Positions 54,587 to 63,863 of a stretch of DNA of 64,000 nucleotides are shown piece by piece. Below the pieces are notes generated by a model, which saw only the letters and a list, made by a program, of their open reading frames with translations, was not told where the DNA came from and did not search any database. Each line of letters starts with the position of its first letter. Positions within the stretch are counted from its first letter, which is position 1. A program made the translations under genes and the position numbers. The stretch comes from Aurantimicrobium sp. INA4 (lineage in GTDB: Bacteria > Actinomycetota > Actinomycetes > Actinomycetales > Microbacteriaceae), in the NCBI RefSeq assembly GCF_027924525.1, contig NZ_AP027040.1, positions 992,001 through 1,056,000 on the forward strand. The letters are read 5' to 3'.

Positions 54587-55624
54587 ATGACAACCACAAA
54601 ACTGACAACCTTGCCCATCATCGATTTCTCCCTAGCAAAGGGCTCTGAGGAAGAACGTTTCGAACTTCGCGAAAAACTCCGCCGAGTCACCCACGAGATA
54701 GGTTTTTTCTATCTGACAGGTCACGGAATTGATCAGAAATTCATTGATGAATTTGTCAAAACTTCTCGTGAGTTTTTCGCACTCTCCGAAGAATCAAAGT
54801 TGCTCTTAGAAAACACGCAAAGTCCCCACTTCCGAGGATATACGCGCGTTGGAGGGGAACTCACTCAAGGCAAAGTTGATTGGCGTGAACAGCTGGATAT
54901 TGGACCGGAGCGCCCAGCACTAGATCGCACCATCTTCACCGAAGATTTTTGGACCCTCCAAGGACCTAACCTATGGCCGGACGAACTTCCTCAACTACGC
55001 GAGCTTTCTGAAAGATGGATTACCGAACTTTCTGCTTTGAGTCGACGTTTACTTTCAGAATGGGCTGCAGCGTTGGGCGCACCAGCAGACTTTTTTGATG
55101 CCAGTTTTGATGAGCTTTCTGCCCCACTACTGAAGATTGTTCGTTATCCAGGAAAATCTGGTGAAACCCCTCAGCAAGGAGTTGGAGCTCATAAAGACCT
55201 AGGGGTACTCACACTTCTCTACGTCGAAGAAGGTAAGGCAGGCCTTCAGGTTGAATATGAGGGCGACTGGATAGATGCGCCGCCAGTTTCTGGAGCGTTT
55301 GTGGTCAACATTGGTGAAATGCTCGAAGTGGCAACCAATGGATATCTCAAGGCAACACTTCATCGAGTGATTTCTCCTCCACTGGGAGATGACAGAATCT
55401 CATTCCCGTTCTTTTACGCACCTCGGCTAAACGCCAGTATTCCCACCGTCGAGTTGCCAGAAGAACTAGCCCTCCAGTCACGAGGCATCACTCAAGATCC
55501 ACACAACGTGCTTCACACCATCTTCGGAGAAAATTCACTCAAGAGCAGAGTCAGGGCACATCCGAATGTTGTGGAAGTACATCACCCTCACTTGTATGAA
55601 AAAGGTTCTAGGGCTGGGTACTAA
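54587..55624 (+). CDS. 2-oxoglutarate/Fe(II) oxygenase, isopenicillin-N-synthase-like
   Basis: A 345-aa non-haem iron oxygenase. The N-terminal DIOX_N domain starts LPIIDFSLAKG and has HEIGFFYLTGHGI. The 2OG-FeII domain carries the facial triad HxD (GAHKDLGVLTLLY near residue 201) and the distal His in ATLHRVISPP. An arginine (DRISFPFFYAPR) is suitably placed to hold the co-substrate. It is not of the TauD family. Co-transcription with cbs-metB (12-base gap, AAGGAG before the ATG) suggests a sulfur-related substrate, but that is inference. Confidence 0.88.
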   Translation: MTTTKLTTLPIIDFSLAKGSEEERFELREKLRRVTHEIGFFYLTGHGIDQKFIDEFVKTSREFFALSEESKLLLENTQSPHFRGYTRVGGELTQGKVDWREQLDIGPERPALDRTIFTEDFWTLQGPNLWPDELPQLRELSERWITELSALSRRLLSEWAAALGAPADFFDASFDELSAPLLKIVRYPGKSGETPQQGVGAHKDLGVLTLLYVEEGKAGLQVEYEGDWIDAPPVSGAFVVNIGEMLEVATNGYLKATLHRVISPPLGDDRISFPFFYAPRLNASIPTVELPEELALQSRGITQDPHNVLHTIFGENSLKSRVRAHPNVVEVHHPHLYEKGSRAGY

Positions 55625-55648
55625 AGCGTTTCTCGCGCCCTAGAAATA

Positions 55649-55678
55649 ATCAGCCCTCCGCTTTAGCGGAGGGCTGAT
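55649..55678. terminator. Shared hairpin between the oxygenase gene and ffh
   Basis: A perfect 13-bp GC-rich stem (55649-55661 with 55666-55678) with a TTTA loop lies between two convergent genes. Neither strand has a good T-run after it, so it may act as a bidirectional terminator or a 3'-end stabiliser. Confidence 0.75.
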
Positions 55679-55694
55679 GACTTATGTACTGGGG

Positions 55695-57248
55695 TTAACC
55701 TTTACCCAGCATTTTCTGGAGAGCTTCGAGCTCTTCTGGGGTAGGGCCATCGTTGCCTGCTGGCTTGGGGAAACCAAAGCCGGCTCCCCCGCCTGGCTTG
55801 GATGCGGCAGCAGCTAACGCTGCGTTTTCAGCAGCTCGCTTGGCAGGGTTTCCAGATTTGGATCCCTTTTTCTTTGCTTGCTGCTTTTTGCCACCGTGAC
55901 CCATTGCTCCCATGGGGCCCATGCCAGGGATCTGGGGAACACCACCCTTGGCAACGGTTTTCATCATCTTGGCTGCTTGCTCAAAGCGATTGACCAAAGC
56001 ATTCACATCAGTGACGGTCATGCCGGAACCTTTGGCAATGCGCAGGCGACGTGAACCATTGAGCAGCTTGGTGTTCTGACGCTCTGCTTTCGTCATGGAC
56101 TGAATGATGGCTTCCGTGCGAACGAGCTCACGTTCATCGAAGTTATCGAGCTGTTCCTTCATAGCTCCGGCGCCGGGCAGCATGCCCAACATCTTCTTCA
56201 TGGAGCCCATGTTTTTCAGCTGCTGCATTTGTTTGAGGAAGTCCTCAAGGGTGAAAGAGTCTGTTGCGAACTTCTCTTGAAGTTGCGCTGCCTCTTTCTC
56301 ATCAAAAGCTTCTTGAGCCTGCTCAATCAGGGTGAGGATGTCACCGAGGTCGAGAATACGGCTGGCCATACGATCTGGATAGAAAGGCTCGAAGTCATCA
56401 AGACCTTCACCGGTTGAAGCAAAGAGAATGGGGCGTCCTGTTTCGGAAACAACGGATAGCGCAGCACCACCACGGGCATCACCATCGAGCTTGGAAAGGA
56501 CAACACCGGTGAAATCAACACCGTCTTGGAATGCTTGTGCTGTGGCAACTGCATCCTGGCCAATCATGGCGTCAATGACGAACAGAACTTCGTCAGGGCT
56601 GGTGGCCTTACGAATATCTGCAGCTTGCTTCATCAGTTCAGCATCAACACCCAAGCGACCTGCGGTGTCAATGATGACCACGTCGTGTTGCTTGTCAGTA
56701 GCAAATTTGATGGAATCCTTGGCGACCTTGACAGGGTCTCCGACACCGTTTCCTGGTTCAGGTGAGTACACAGCCACACCAGCATTCTTGGCAACAACCT
56801 CGAGCTGCTGAACAGCGTTAGGGCGCTGAAGGTCACAGGCCACCAGCAGTGGGGTGTGCTTATCCTTGGCGAGGTATTTCGCTAACTTTCCGGCCAAGGT
56901 GGTCTTACCGGCACCCTGCAAACCAGCAAGCATGATGATGGTTGGTGGTTTCTTGGCGAATTCCAGTCGACGCTGAGCGCCACCAAGAATCGCAACCAGT
57001 TCTTCATTGACGATCTGAACAACCTGCTGCGCGGGGTTCAAGGCTTTGTTCACTTCATCGCTGAGTGCACGTTCACGAACGTCGTTTGTGAACTTCTTTA
57101 CAACGTTCAGTGAGACGTCTGCGTCCAACATGGCTCGACGAATCTCACGAAGTGTGCCATCAACATCAGCAGGAGAAAGTTTTCCCTTGCCGCGAAGGTT
57201 TTTAAGCGACTCTGTTAGTCGTGAAGAGAGAGTTCCAAAGGTTGCCAT
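55695..57248 (-). CDS. ffh: Signal recognition particle protein Ffh
   Basis: Binds signal peptides and 4.5S RNA. The 517-aa protein has an N domain (1-90), G domain with GLQGAGKTTLAGKLA near residue 110 and DTAGRLG, and a methionine-rich M domain with MKKMLGMLPG. The Gly/Lys-rich C-terminus contains GHGGKKQQAKKK. Upstream GAGGGG and a TAGGCT box before ATG 57248. It lies 13 bases from ftsY. Confidence 0.98.
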   Translation of the reverse strand: MATFGTLSSRLTESLKNLRGKGKLSPADVDGTLREIRRAMLDADVSLNVVKKFTNDVRERALSDEVNKALNPAQQVVQIVNEELVAILGGAQRRLEFAKKPPTIIMLAGLQGAGKTTLAGKLAKYLAKDKHTPLLVACDLQRPNAVQQLEVVAKNAGVAVYSPEPGNGVGDPVKVAKDSIKFATDKQHDVVIIDTAGRLGVDAELMKQAADIRKATSPDEVLFVIDAMIGQDAVATAQAFQDGVDFTGVVLSKLDGDARGGAALSVVSETGRPILFASTGEGLDDFEPFYPDRMASRILDLGDILTLIEQAQEAFDEKEAAQLQEKFATDSFTLEDFLKQMQQLKNMGSMKKMLGMLPGAGAMKEQLDNFDERELVRTEAIIQSMTKAERQNTKLLNGSRRLRIAKGSGMTVTDVNALVNRFEQAAKMMKTVAKGGVPQIPGMGPMGAMGHGGKKQQAKKKGSKSGNPAKRAAENAALAAAASKPGGGAGFGFPKPAGNDGPTPEELEALQKMLGKG

Positions 57249-57260
57249 AACCCCTCTAGC

Positions 57261-58541
57261 CTAGCCAACGAGCTGAGCTGCGAAGGCATGTGGCGTGAAG
57301 CCCATCAAGTCATTGATACCTTCACCATTACCAACCAGCTTCACAGGAATACCCGTGCGTTCTTGAACTGCCAGCACAAAACCACCCTTGGCTGATCCAT
57401 CGAGCTTGGTGAGTACCAAACCGGTTACGCCTGCGTGCTCAAGGAATGCTTCTGCTTGTGACAAGCCATTTTGGCCAGTTGTGGCATCGAGCACGAGCAG
57501 AACTTCAGAAATGGGTGCCTGTTTTTCAATAACACGTCGGATTTTGGAGAGCTCATCCATGAGACCACTCTTGGTTTGTAAACGACCAGCGGTGTCAATA
57601 ATGACGATCTCAGTTCCGTGGTTAATGGCCCATTCGACAGTTTGGTATGCCACCGCTGAAGGGTCTTGGCCTTCCATCTGTGGCCTGAGAACGTCAACGC
57701 CCGCACGCTGGGCCCAGGTGGCCAACTGGTCTACCGCAGCAGCACGGAAAGTATCTGCAGCACCAACGACAACAGATTTGCCTGCGTTTGCGATGTACTT
57801 GGCTACTTTCCCGATGGTGGTGGTTTTACCCACACCATTGACACCAACTACCAAAATGACAGCAGGACGTTCACTGAGCTTGAGGGTCGTGTCGAACTTG
57901 TTCAAGCGGTCTTCGATAGCTTCTCGAAGTAAACGTACAAAGTCATCAGGATCACTGGTGTTGTACCTGGCCACGTTGGCACGCATAACTTCAATAAGCT
58001 CTTCGGTGATGTCTGGGCCAAAATCAGCGCCAAGGAGAGTCTCCTCAAGTTCTTCCCATGTGTTCTCATCGATGGTGACGCGACGGGAAACCTTGGCAGT
58101 GGTCTTTGCCACTGCTTTTTCTTTCGGGGCCTGTGCCACAACCTCTGGATGAGGTTCTTCAACGACAGCAGGCTCTGGGGTTGCTGGTTCTTCAACAATT
58201 TCTGGCGCAGGCTCTGGGACTGGTTCGGACTCAGTGACCGTCTCAGGCTCAACTGCAACTGGTTCTTCAACAGGAACTGCAGGCTCAGACTCAGCAACCA
58301 AATCTGGTTCAGCTTGCTGCTTTGGTGCGGGTTTTTTGACCGGAGCTAGTTTTTCTTCCTGAACAGGTTTTACCTCTGCAACTGGTTCAACTATTGGTTC
58401 AAGATCACGTTCGACCTCATCATTACGAGGCAAAGAGGGAACATCATCGAAGATGTCCTCATCGGGTTCAGCTGACTCTGCGGCACGCCCAAAGAGACCT
58501 TTGAGCTTTGCGCCTAATGACCAGCGTGATTTTTCTGCCAT
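57261..58541 (-). CDS. ftsY: SRP receptor FtsY
   Basis: Docks SRP at the membrane. The 426-aa protein has an acidic Pro/Glu/Val-rich A domain (about residues 25-145) and the NG GTPase domain with GVNGVGKTTTIGKVA, DTAGRLQTKSGLM, LTKLDGSAKGG. TACGCT stands six bases before the ATG. ffh follows 12 bases on, so the two halves of the SRP-receptor cycle share one locus. Confidence 0.97.
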   Translation of the reverse strand: MAEKSRWSLGAKLKGLFGRAAESAEPDEDIFDDVPSLPRNDEVERDLEPIVEPVAEVKPVQEEKLAPVKKPAPKQQAEPDLVAESEPAVPVEEPVAVEPETVTESEPVPEPAPEIVEEPATPEPAVVEEPHPEVVAQAPKEKAVAKTTAKVSRRVTIDENTWEELEETLLGADFGPDITEELIEVMRANVARYNTSDPDDFVRLLREAIEDRLNKFDTTLKLSERPAVILVVGVNGVGKTTTIGKVAKYIANAGKSVVVGAADTFRAAAVDQLATWAQRAGVDVLRPQMEGQDPSAVAYQTVEWAINHGTEIVIIDTAGRLQTKSGLMDELSKIRRVIEKQAPISEVLLVLDATTGQNGLSQAEAFLEHAGVTGLVLTKLDGSAKGGFVLAVQERTGIPVKLVGNGEGINDLMGFTPHAFAAQLVG

Positions 58542-58553
58542 AGATACAGCGTA

Positions 58554-59036
58554 TTAGGGACCTTGCAGATAGTTGGCCACGACGTGAGGCACGTAGGGAC
58601 GAACATCTCCACCCAGTGAAGCCACCTGGCGTACAAGAGAACTTGAAACATAGGAATGACCTGGTTCAGGCATGAGGAAAACTGTTTCGATTCCCGCAAG
58701 GTTTCTGTTGACCATAGCCATAGGGGTCTCGTAGGTAATATCTGTTTGTGTGCGGATGCCCTTAATCAGGACCGTTGCACCCACATCTGAGCAGTAGTCC
58801 ACTAGCAGCCCCATGCTCCACGAGGCCACAACAACATTTTCACCAAGTCCAGCTTCTTCAATAGCTTCTTCGATAAGGGTCACGCGCTGGGCGATGGGCA
58901 GAAGTGCGTGCTTATCAGGGTTATGAACCACAACCACATGTACTTCGTCAAAAAGCTTCGTGGCACGAGCAATGACATCGAGATGCCCCAGCGTGATGGG
59001 GTCAAATGAACCAGGGACTACGGCGATCCTGCGCAT
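58554..59036 (-). CDS. coaD: Phosphopantetheine adenylyltransferase
   Basis: Makes dephospho-CoA from 4'-phosphopantetheine. The 160-aa protein has [14 protein letters not shown] (TxGH nucleotidyltransferase motif) near residue 9 and [16 protein letters not shown] near 128. TAGGCT lies six bases before the ATG. It converts in a core cluster with recG and rsmD that is standard in Actinobacteria. Confidence 0.97.
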   Translation of the reverse strand: MRRIAVVPGSFDPITLGHLDVIARATKLFDEVHVVVVHNPDKHALLPIAQRVTLIEEAIEEAGLGENVVVASWSMGLLVDYCSDVGATVLIKGIRTQTDITYETPMAMVNRNLAGIETVFLMPEPGHSYVSSSLVRQVASLGGDVRPYVPHVVANYLQGP

Positions 59037-59079
59037 GACTCCAGCCTACGCATCTTGGCGAAAAGTGGAGTGTAAATTC

Positions 59080-61287
59080 CTAGTTTTTGTCTAAGAAATC
59101 GCGTTCACTTTCACTGAGCCGACGTGCAATCGCTTCTTTGAGCATCACGTGTTGTGAGAAGTCAGGATCATGCTCCATGATCTGTGCGGCTTCTTCGCGG
59201 GCTTGTGCAATAAGGTCCCCATCTCGTGCCGCGCGCAGCAATCTCAACGAAGACCGACCACCAGACTGGTTGGTGCCCAGAACATTACCTTCGCTTCGCA
59301 ACTCCAGATCGATACGCGCTAACTCAAACCCATCGAGCGTGCTAGCAACAGCCTCCACACGTTCATGGGCTGTTGTGCCAGGTTGTGCGTGGGTGACAAA
59401 AAGCGCCAGCCCCGGTAGGCCTCCCCGGCCTACCCGGCCACGTAATTGGTGCAATTGAGAAACTCCGAACCTGTCAGCATCGAGAACCACCATGGTCGAG
59501 GCGTTAGGCACATCCACTCCAACCTCAATCACTGTGGTGGCAACAATGAGATCAATCTCGCCCGCAGAAAATGCCTGCATGACAGTATCTTTATCTTCAC
59601 TGCTCATTCGCCCGTGCAGTTGAGCAATCCGTCGTTTACCTAACAGGGGGTGCTCAGCAAGCAAAGCAGCGACTGCTTCCACTGAAGCTTTGGGCGGCTT
59701 CTCATCCTCGGACTCTTGTTCTTGCTCCTCGATGAGAGCATCAGGATCATCCTCGGGAGCTCCAGAGGCATCAATTGCTGGACAGACCACAAATGCTTGT
59801 CTTCCTGAGGCAATCTCTTCCTCAACACGTTCCCAGACTCTGGTCATCCAATTGGGGTGTTCTGCCAGAGACACAGCATGGCTCGTGATGCCCGCACGAC
59901 CTTCAGGAAGTCCTGCAATCACAGAGACATCGAGGTCACCGAACACAGTCATGGCCACGGTTCGTGGAATTGGCGTTGCGGTGAGAACTAACACGTGAGG
60001 AGTGAGGTCACTTTTTAGACGCAAGGCTTGCCGTTGTTCAACACCAAAACGGTGTTGTTCGTCCACTACCACCAAACCAAGGTCGAAGAATTCGACCTTG
60101 TCGCTCAGCAGTGCGTGTGTACCAATCACGATGCGCGCCTGCCCTGACACTGTTCTCAATAATGCTTGTCTTTTTGCCGCTGCAGGAAGTTGGCCCGTGA
60201 TCAAGGTGGGCATTACTGAGGCGGCAAGATCTGGGCCTAGCATGGTGACAATCGAGCGTAGATGTTGTGCAGCTAACACCTCTGTTGGTGCCAATAATGC
60301 TGCCTGGCCGCCGCTGTCGGCCACCTGCAGCATTGCTCGCAAAGCAACAAGTGTTTTTCCTGACCCAACTTCCCCTTGAACGAGTCGGTTCATGGGGTGT
60401 GACGAGGACATATCCTCAGAGATTTCCTCACCAGTTCTCAGCTGGTCAGGGGTGAGGGTGAAGGGAAGCCGGGAATCCAGCTGGTCAAGATATCCCCCGG
60501 CGTGGTGCGGCCGAGGTGTGGCAGCTTGTTCTTGTGCCTGTGCGCGCTGTTCGAGGAGAGTGGCCTGGAGGATGAACGCCTCGTGGAATCTCAAAGTTTC
60601 GCGAGCGTGCTTCCAGTCAGCATCTATCTCTGGTTGATGGATCTTTAACACTGCCTCGCTCAACGGCAGTAACGATCTCTTGGCGCGAATTTCTTCCGGC
60701 ACTGGATCGGTAAGCACGGCGCCGTGACGCAGTGGCTCCAGCACCAGATTCATCATTTTGGCTATTTGCCAGCTAGCAAGCGTGCTGGTTGCTGGATAGA
60801 TCGGAATAGGAAGCAGTGCCCATCTCGCTGCTTCGCTCTGTGAGGATTCAGGATTTTCCTGAGCATCAAAGAGCTCATAATCAGGGTGAGCAAGTTGTAG
60901 TGCACCTCGATAGGCGCCGACTTTCCCGGCAAAGATTCCCCGAACACCCGGCTTGAGGTCTTTCGCACGCCACGCTTGATTGAAGAAGGTCAGCGTGATG
61001 ATGCCACCGGAGCGACCATCAGTAATGCGCACCTCCAAAAGCGACCCTCGGCGAGCGCGCATAGGCCGCTCTCTCACATCAAGAACTTCGGCGACAATCG
61101 TGACGTTCTCATTCAATGGCACATCAGTGATGGCCGTGAGTTCTCCGCGGCGGGCATAGCGCCTGGGATAGTGAGAGAGGAAATCCCCGACAGTTCGAAA
61201 ACCAAAAGCCTTCTTGAGTGCTGCCGCATTCTTGGAACCCAGAATGGGTTCCAGCTGTGCATCGAGCAAAGCATCTGAGTGCGGCAT
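59080..61287 (-). CDS. recG: ATP-dependent DNA helicase RecG
   Basis: Remodels stalled forks. The 735-aa protein has the N-terminal wedge/OB domain (about 1-240), Walker A VQGEVGSGKTLVALRAML, the DEQH box VVDEQHRFGVEQRQ, and C-terminal helicase motifs with VIEVGVDVPNA and QLRGRVGRGG. TAGACT lies 7 bases before the ATG. Confidence 0.98.
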   Translation of the reverse strand: MPHSDALLDAQLEPILGSKNAAALKKAFGFRTVGDFLSHYPRRYARRGELTAITDVPLNENVTIVAEVLDVRERPMRARRGSLLEVRITDGRSGGIITLTFFNQAWRAKDLKPGVRGIFAGKVGAYRGALQLAHPDYELFDAQENPESSQSEAARWALLPIPIYPATSTLASWQIAKMMNLVLEPLRHGAVLTDPVPEEIRAKRSLLPLSEAVLKIHQPEIDADWKHARETLRFHEAFILQATLLEQRAQAQEQAATPRPHHAGGYLDQLDSRLPFTLTPDQLRTGEEISEDMSSSHPMNRLVQGEVGSGKTLVALRAMLQVADSGGQAALLAPTEVLAAQHLRSIVTMLGPDLAASVMPTLITGQLPAAAKRQALLRTVSGQARIVIGTHALLSDKVEFFDLGLVVVDEQHRFGVEQRQALRLKSDLTPHVLVLTATPIPRTVAMTVFGDLDVSVIAGLPEGRAGITSHAVSLAEHPNWMTRVWERVEEEIASGRQAFVVCPAIDASGAPEDDPDALIEEQEQESEDEKPPKASVEAVAALLAEHPLLGKRRIAQLHGRMSSEDKDTVMQAFSAGEIDLIVATTVIEVGVDVPNASTMVVLDADRFGVSQLHQLRGRVGRGGLPGLALFVTHAQPGTTAHERVEAVASTLDGFELARIDLELRSEGNVLGTNQSGGRSSLRLLRAARDGDLIAQAREEAAQIMEHDPDFSQHVMLKEAIARRLSESERDFLDKN

Positions 61288-61314
61288 AGACCTCAGTCTA
61301 TGTTTGGCCGGTGA

Positions 61315-61881
61315 CTATGCCTTGTAGAGCCAGTGGATAGTCGTTTCCCCGTATGCCTTGCTTTTTTCCAGCTGTAAACCCTGAGGTATTTCTGGCACAC
61401 CACTTCGTGTACTGCGCTCCAGAACAACATCAGCTTCAGAGGCAAGAAAAGGAATGAGTTGCCTCAACACTTCAGTTATCTCTTCATTGATGAGTTCATA
61501 TGGTGGGTCAATAAAGACGATGTTGAAGGGCTCCCCAGTAAAGGTGGAAAGAAAACTCATCACAGATGTCACATGAACACTGCATGCGGAGCTGGGAAGC
61601 TTGCCTGAAGAACGGATGAGTTCGGCATTAGCTTTGAGCAACGCCCCTGCTTGCAGTTTTTTCTCCACCATAACGACATGGCTTGCCCCACGGCTGAGTG
61701 CCTCTAGGGCGAGGGCGCCAGAACCTGCATAGAGATCCAACACACGGGCCTGTTCGATGAGGTCTCTGGATTCCAACGCAGAAAAGATTGCTTCTCGAAC
61801 GCGATCACTGGTGGGTCGTGTCCCTGTTTTGGGAACTTTCAACTCTCGTGAACCTGCAAATCCTGAAATGATTCGCGTCAT
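61315..61881 (-). CDS. rsmD: 16S rRNA (guanine(966)-N(2))-methyltransferase RsmD
   Basis: A 188-aa methyltransferase with RIISGFAGSRELKVP at the start, GTRPTSDRVREAIFSAL, LDLYAGSGALALEALSRGA (SAM loop), and the target motif IDPPYE. Its ATG overlaps the thiL stop by 4 bases, so both are coupled. Confidence 0.96.
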   Translation of the reverse strand: MTRIISGFAGSRELKVPKTGTRPTSDRVREAIFSALESRDLIEQARVLDLYAGSGALALEALSRGASHVVMVEKKLQAGALLKANAELIRSSGKLPSSACSVHVTSVMSFLSTFTGEPFNIVFIDPPYELINEEITEVLRQLIPFLASEADVVLERSTRSGVPEIPQGLQLEKSKAYGETTIHWLYKA

Positions 61882-62882
61882 GAAAGTTCACCATTCCAGT
61901 TTTGATAGGGGTTCCACCCATTTTCTGCAATGGCCGCCCCGCCCATGCTCACGTGTGGTGATTCACCGGTTGATCTGGCTCGAACAACACCGAGAACATC
62001 GAATCCTGGCGGTAATGGCTGATCACTAGGGAAGGTCACGAGCAAGGCGTGATCTTCACCGCCAAAAAGCATTGCTTGTCGGGCATGAGCGGCATCAACC
62101 CCAACCTCTATGGCTAGGCGAGAAGCGAGGCCATCGAGGGCAGCTTCGTCGAGTTCGATGACGACGTTGCTCGCGTGAGCAATACGACCTGCGTCCATGA
62201 CTAACGAGTCAGACACATCCATGGCTGCGCGTGCACCAGCAACTGCAGCAGCCTTTCCCTGAGAGATGGGCGGCCAGGGGGCTAATTGTGCAGATCGCAA
62301 AAGAGGATGAATATCTTGTGTTCCAGAAAATAGCGCTTCTAAGCCAAGCCCAGCAAGGCCCAAACGACCGCTCACAGCAACAACATCTCCAGGTTGTGCT
62401 GATGAGCGCAACAAGGGCTCACGTCCCTCTAAATCGCCAAAAGCACTCACGCTAATCACAACAACACTCGAGACGGAGAGGTCACCTCCAACCACCCCGC
62501 ACCCTGGAGCTAGCTCGAGGCAGGCGTCGTGGAATCCCTCGGCTATGACTTCGAGGAACGAGACAGCCGTTTCTGGCGGTGCCGCAATGGAAACGACGAG
62601 CCCCGTGGGGACAGCCCCCATCGCTGCCACATCAGCAAGATTTGTAGCTGCAGCTTTGATACCTAACTGATGCGGGGTTGACCATTCCAGTCGAAAGTCA
62701 GGGCCCTGAACCATCATGTCGGTGGTGACGACAAAACGTGAGTCTGGGGCACGCATCACGGCGCAATCGTCGCCTGGTCCAACGAGGGTGTAATTCGAGT
62801 GAGGAAGCTTGGGGAAAATACGCGCCAGAATTGCCGACTCAGGCATTTGGCCAAGGGTCGCATTCTCAGGAAAATCACTCAC
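61878..62882 (-). CDS. thiL: Thiamine-monophosphate kinase
   Basis: Phosphorylates TMP to TPP. The 334-aa protein has GPGDDCAVMRAPDSRFVVTTDMMVQG, KAAATNLADVAAMGAVP, VVGGDLS, and GGEDHALLVTFP. It starts at GTG 62882, with TACCGT six bases ahead, so it is leaderless. It is divergent from DUF3515 with only 23 bases between starts. Confidence 0.97.
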   Translation of the reverse strand: MSDFPENATLGQMPESAILARIFPKLPHSNYTLVGPGDDCAVMRAPDSRFVVTTDMMVQGPDFRLEWSTPHQLGIKAAATNLADVAAMGAVPTGLVVSIAAPPETAVSFLEVIAEGFHDACLELAPGCGVVGGDLSVSSVVVISVSAFGDLEGREPLLRSSAQPGDVVAVSGRLGLAGLGLEALFSGTQDIHPLLRSAQLAPWPPISQGKAAAVAGARAAMDVSDSLVMDAGRIAHASNVVIELDEAALDGLASRLAIEVGVDAAHARQAMLFGGEDHALLVTFPSDQPLPPGFDVLGVVRARSTGESPHVSMGGAAIAENGWNPYQNWNGELS

Positions 62883-62905
62883 CCTCTCACGGTAGCCTGA
62901 AGAGG
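62883..62905. promoter_or_regulatory. Overlapping divergent leaderless promoters of thiL and DUF3515
   Basis: The 23-base gap holds TAGCCT 7 bases before the rightward ATG and TACCGT six bases before the leftward GTG. The hexamers overlap, so the arrangement resembles that of pabB/pabC. Confidence 0.6.
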
Positions 62906-63385
62906 ATGAATATTCGCATTCGACCCCTCGGGTTTGTCACAGTTACCGCCGTTCTTGGGCTGGGATTAACCGGCTGCGCCGGAGTAGTTCCCATGAAACC
63001 TGCCGAGGATTCCAACAATCCTGAATGCGCCAACGTGACTGTACGTTTGCCCGACACTGTCTCTGAGCTAACTAAGCGTGAAACCAATGCGCAAGCCACA
63101 GGTGCCTGGGGCACCCCCGCAGCAGTGCTGCTCACCTGTGGCGTGGAAGTGCCCGGCCCCACAACACTGCCGTGTGTATCCATCAATGACGTGGACTGGA
63201 TTGAGGATGACAGTCAAGCACCGTTGTACCGCTACACAACTTATGGCCGCACCCCCGCAGTAGAGGTTGTGATTGACTCTGAGGCAGTCAGCGGAACGAC
63301 AACACTTGTTGACCTAGGTCCTGCAGTGAGTGTGCTTCCAAAAACTTCTCAATGCATTGACATCACGGATGTGTTTAAGAACTAA
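62906..63385 (+). CDS. DUF3515 lipoprotein-like protein
   Basis: A 159-aa exported protein with signal peptide and lipobox LGLTGC (near residue 21). The family pattern is visible: CANVTVRLPDTVSELTKRETNAQATGAWG, LTCGVEVP and WIEDD. Function unknown. It is regularly found beside ddl and thiL in Actinobacteria. I chose ATG 62906; the frame opens much further upstream, inside thiL, without support. Its stop overlaps the GNAT stop (CTAA). Confidence 0.92.
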   Translation: MNIRIRPLGFVTVTAVLGLGLTGCAGVVPMKPAEDSNNPECANVTVRLPDTVSELTKRETNAQATGAWGTPAAVLLTCGVEVPGPTTLPCVSINDVDWIEDDSQAPLYRYTTYGRTPAVEVVIDSEAVSGTTTLVDLGPAVSVLPKTSQCIDITDVFKN

Positions 63386-63858
63386 ATTGACAAGATCATT
63401 GTTTGGGAATTGCCCTCGCGACTGACAGGCCGGAACCCGAACTTTTCATAAAGCTTGATGGCTGGGTTTCCATCTTCAACACTCAAACTGATTGATGTAC
63501 AACCCTTTTTTCGCGCGTGATTTATGATGACCTCAAGCAGTTGGGTGCCAAAACCCTGTCTTCGAAAATCCTTATCAATGTTGATGCTGAGTTCAGGAAC
63601 ATCTGAACTAACGAATCCATATCCAGGGGATTCTTCTTGAAAAAATTGGACCCACACAAGGCCGATTACTTTTCCTTTTTCAACAGCTGCAAAACCCCAG
63701 TCCCGATCTAAACGAAAACATGTGGCATATTGCGACAAGCGAGAATGTTCGAGCACGTCCTTGACTGTCAGTCGATCTGTGCCGTCCCAGTTGACGTTAT
63801 CAACGGTTGCCTCAAGTAGCTGAGGAATATCCTCGGCAGCAACTGGACGGAAGTCCAT
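63382..63858 (-). CDS. GNAT-family N-acetyltransferase
   Basis: A 158-aa GCN5-type acetyltransferase with the acetyl-CoA site INIDKDFRRQGFGTQLLEVIINHARKKG (about residues 91-118) and the terminal IKLYEKFGFRPVSR. The substrate is unknown. It is on the strand opposite to its neighbour DUF3515, just after ddl, and looks like an insertion into the conserved ddl-DUF3515 order. Confidence 0.9.
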   Translation of the reverse strand: MDFRPVAAEDIPQLLEATVDNVNWDGTDRLTVKDVLEHSRLSQYATCFRLDRDWGFAAVEKGKVIGLVWVQFFQEESPGYGFVSSDVPELSINIDKDFRRQGFGTQLLEVIINHARKKGCTSISLSVEDGNPAIKLYEKFGFRPVSREGNSQTMILSI

Positions 63859-63863
63859 GTTGA

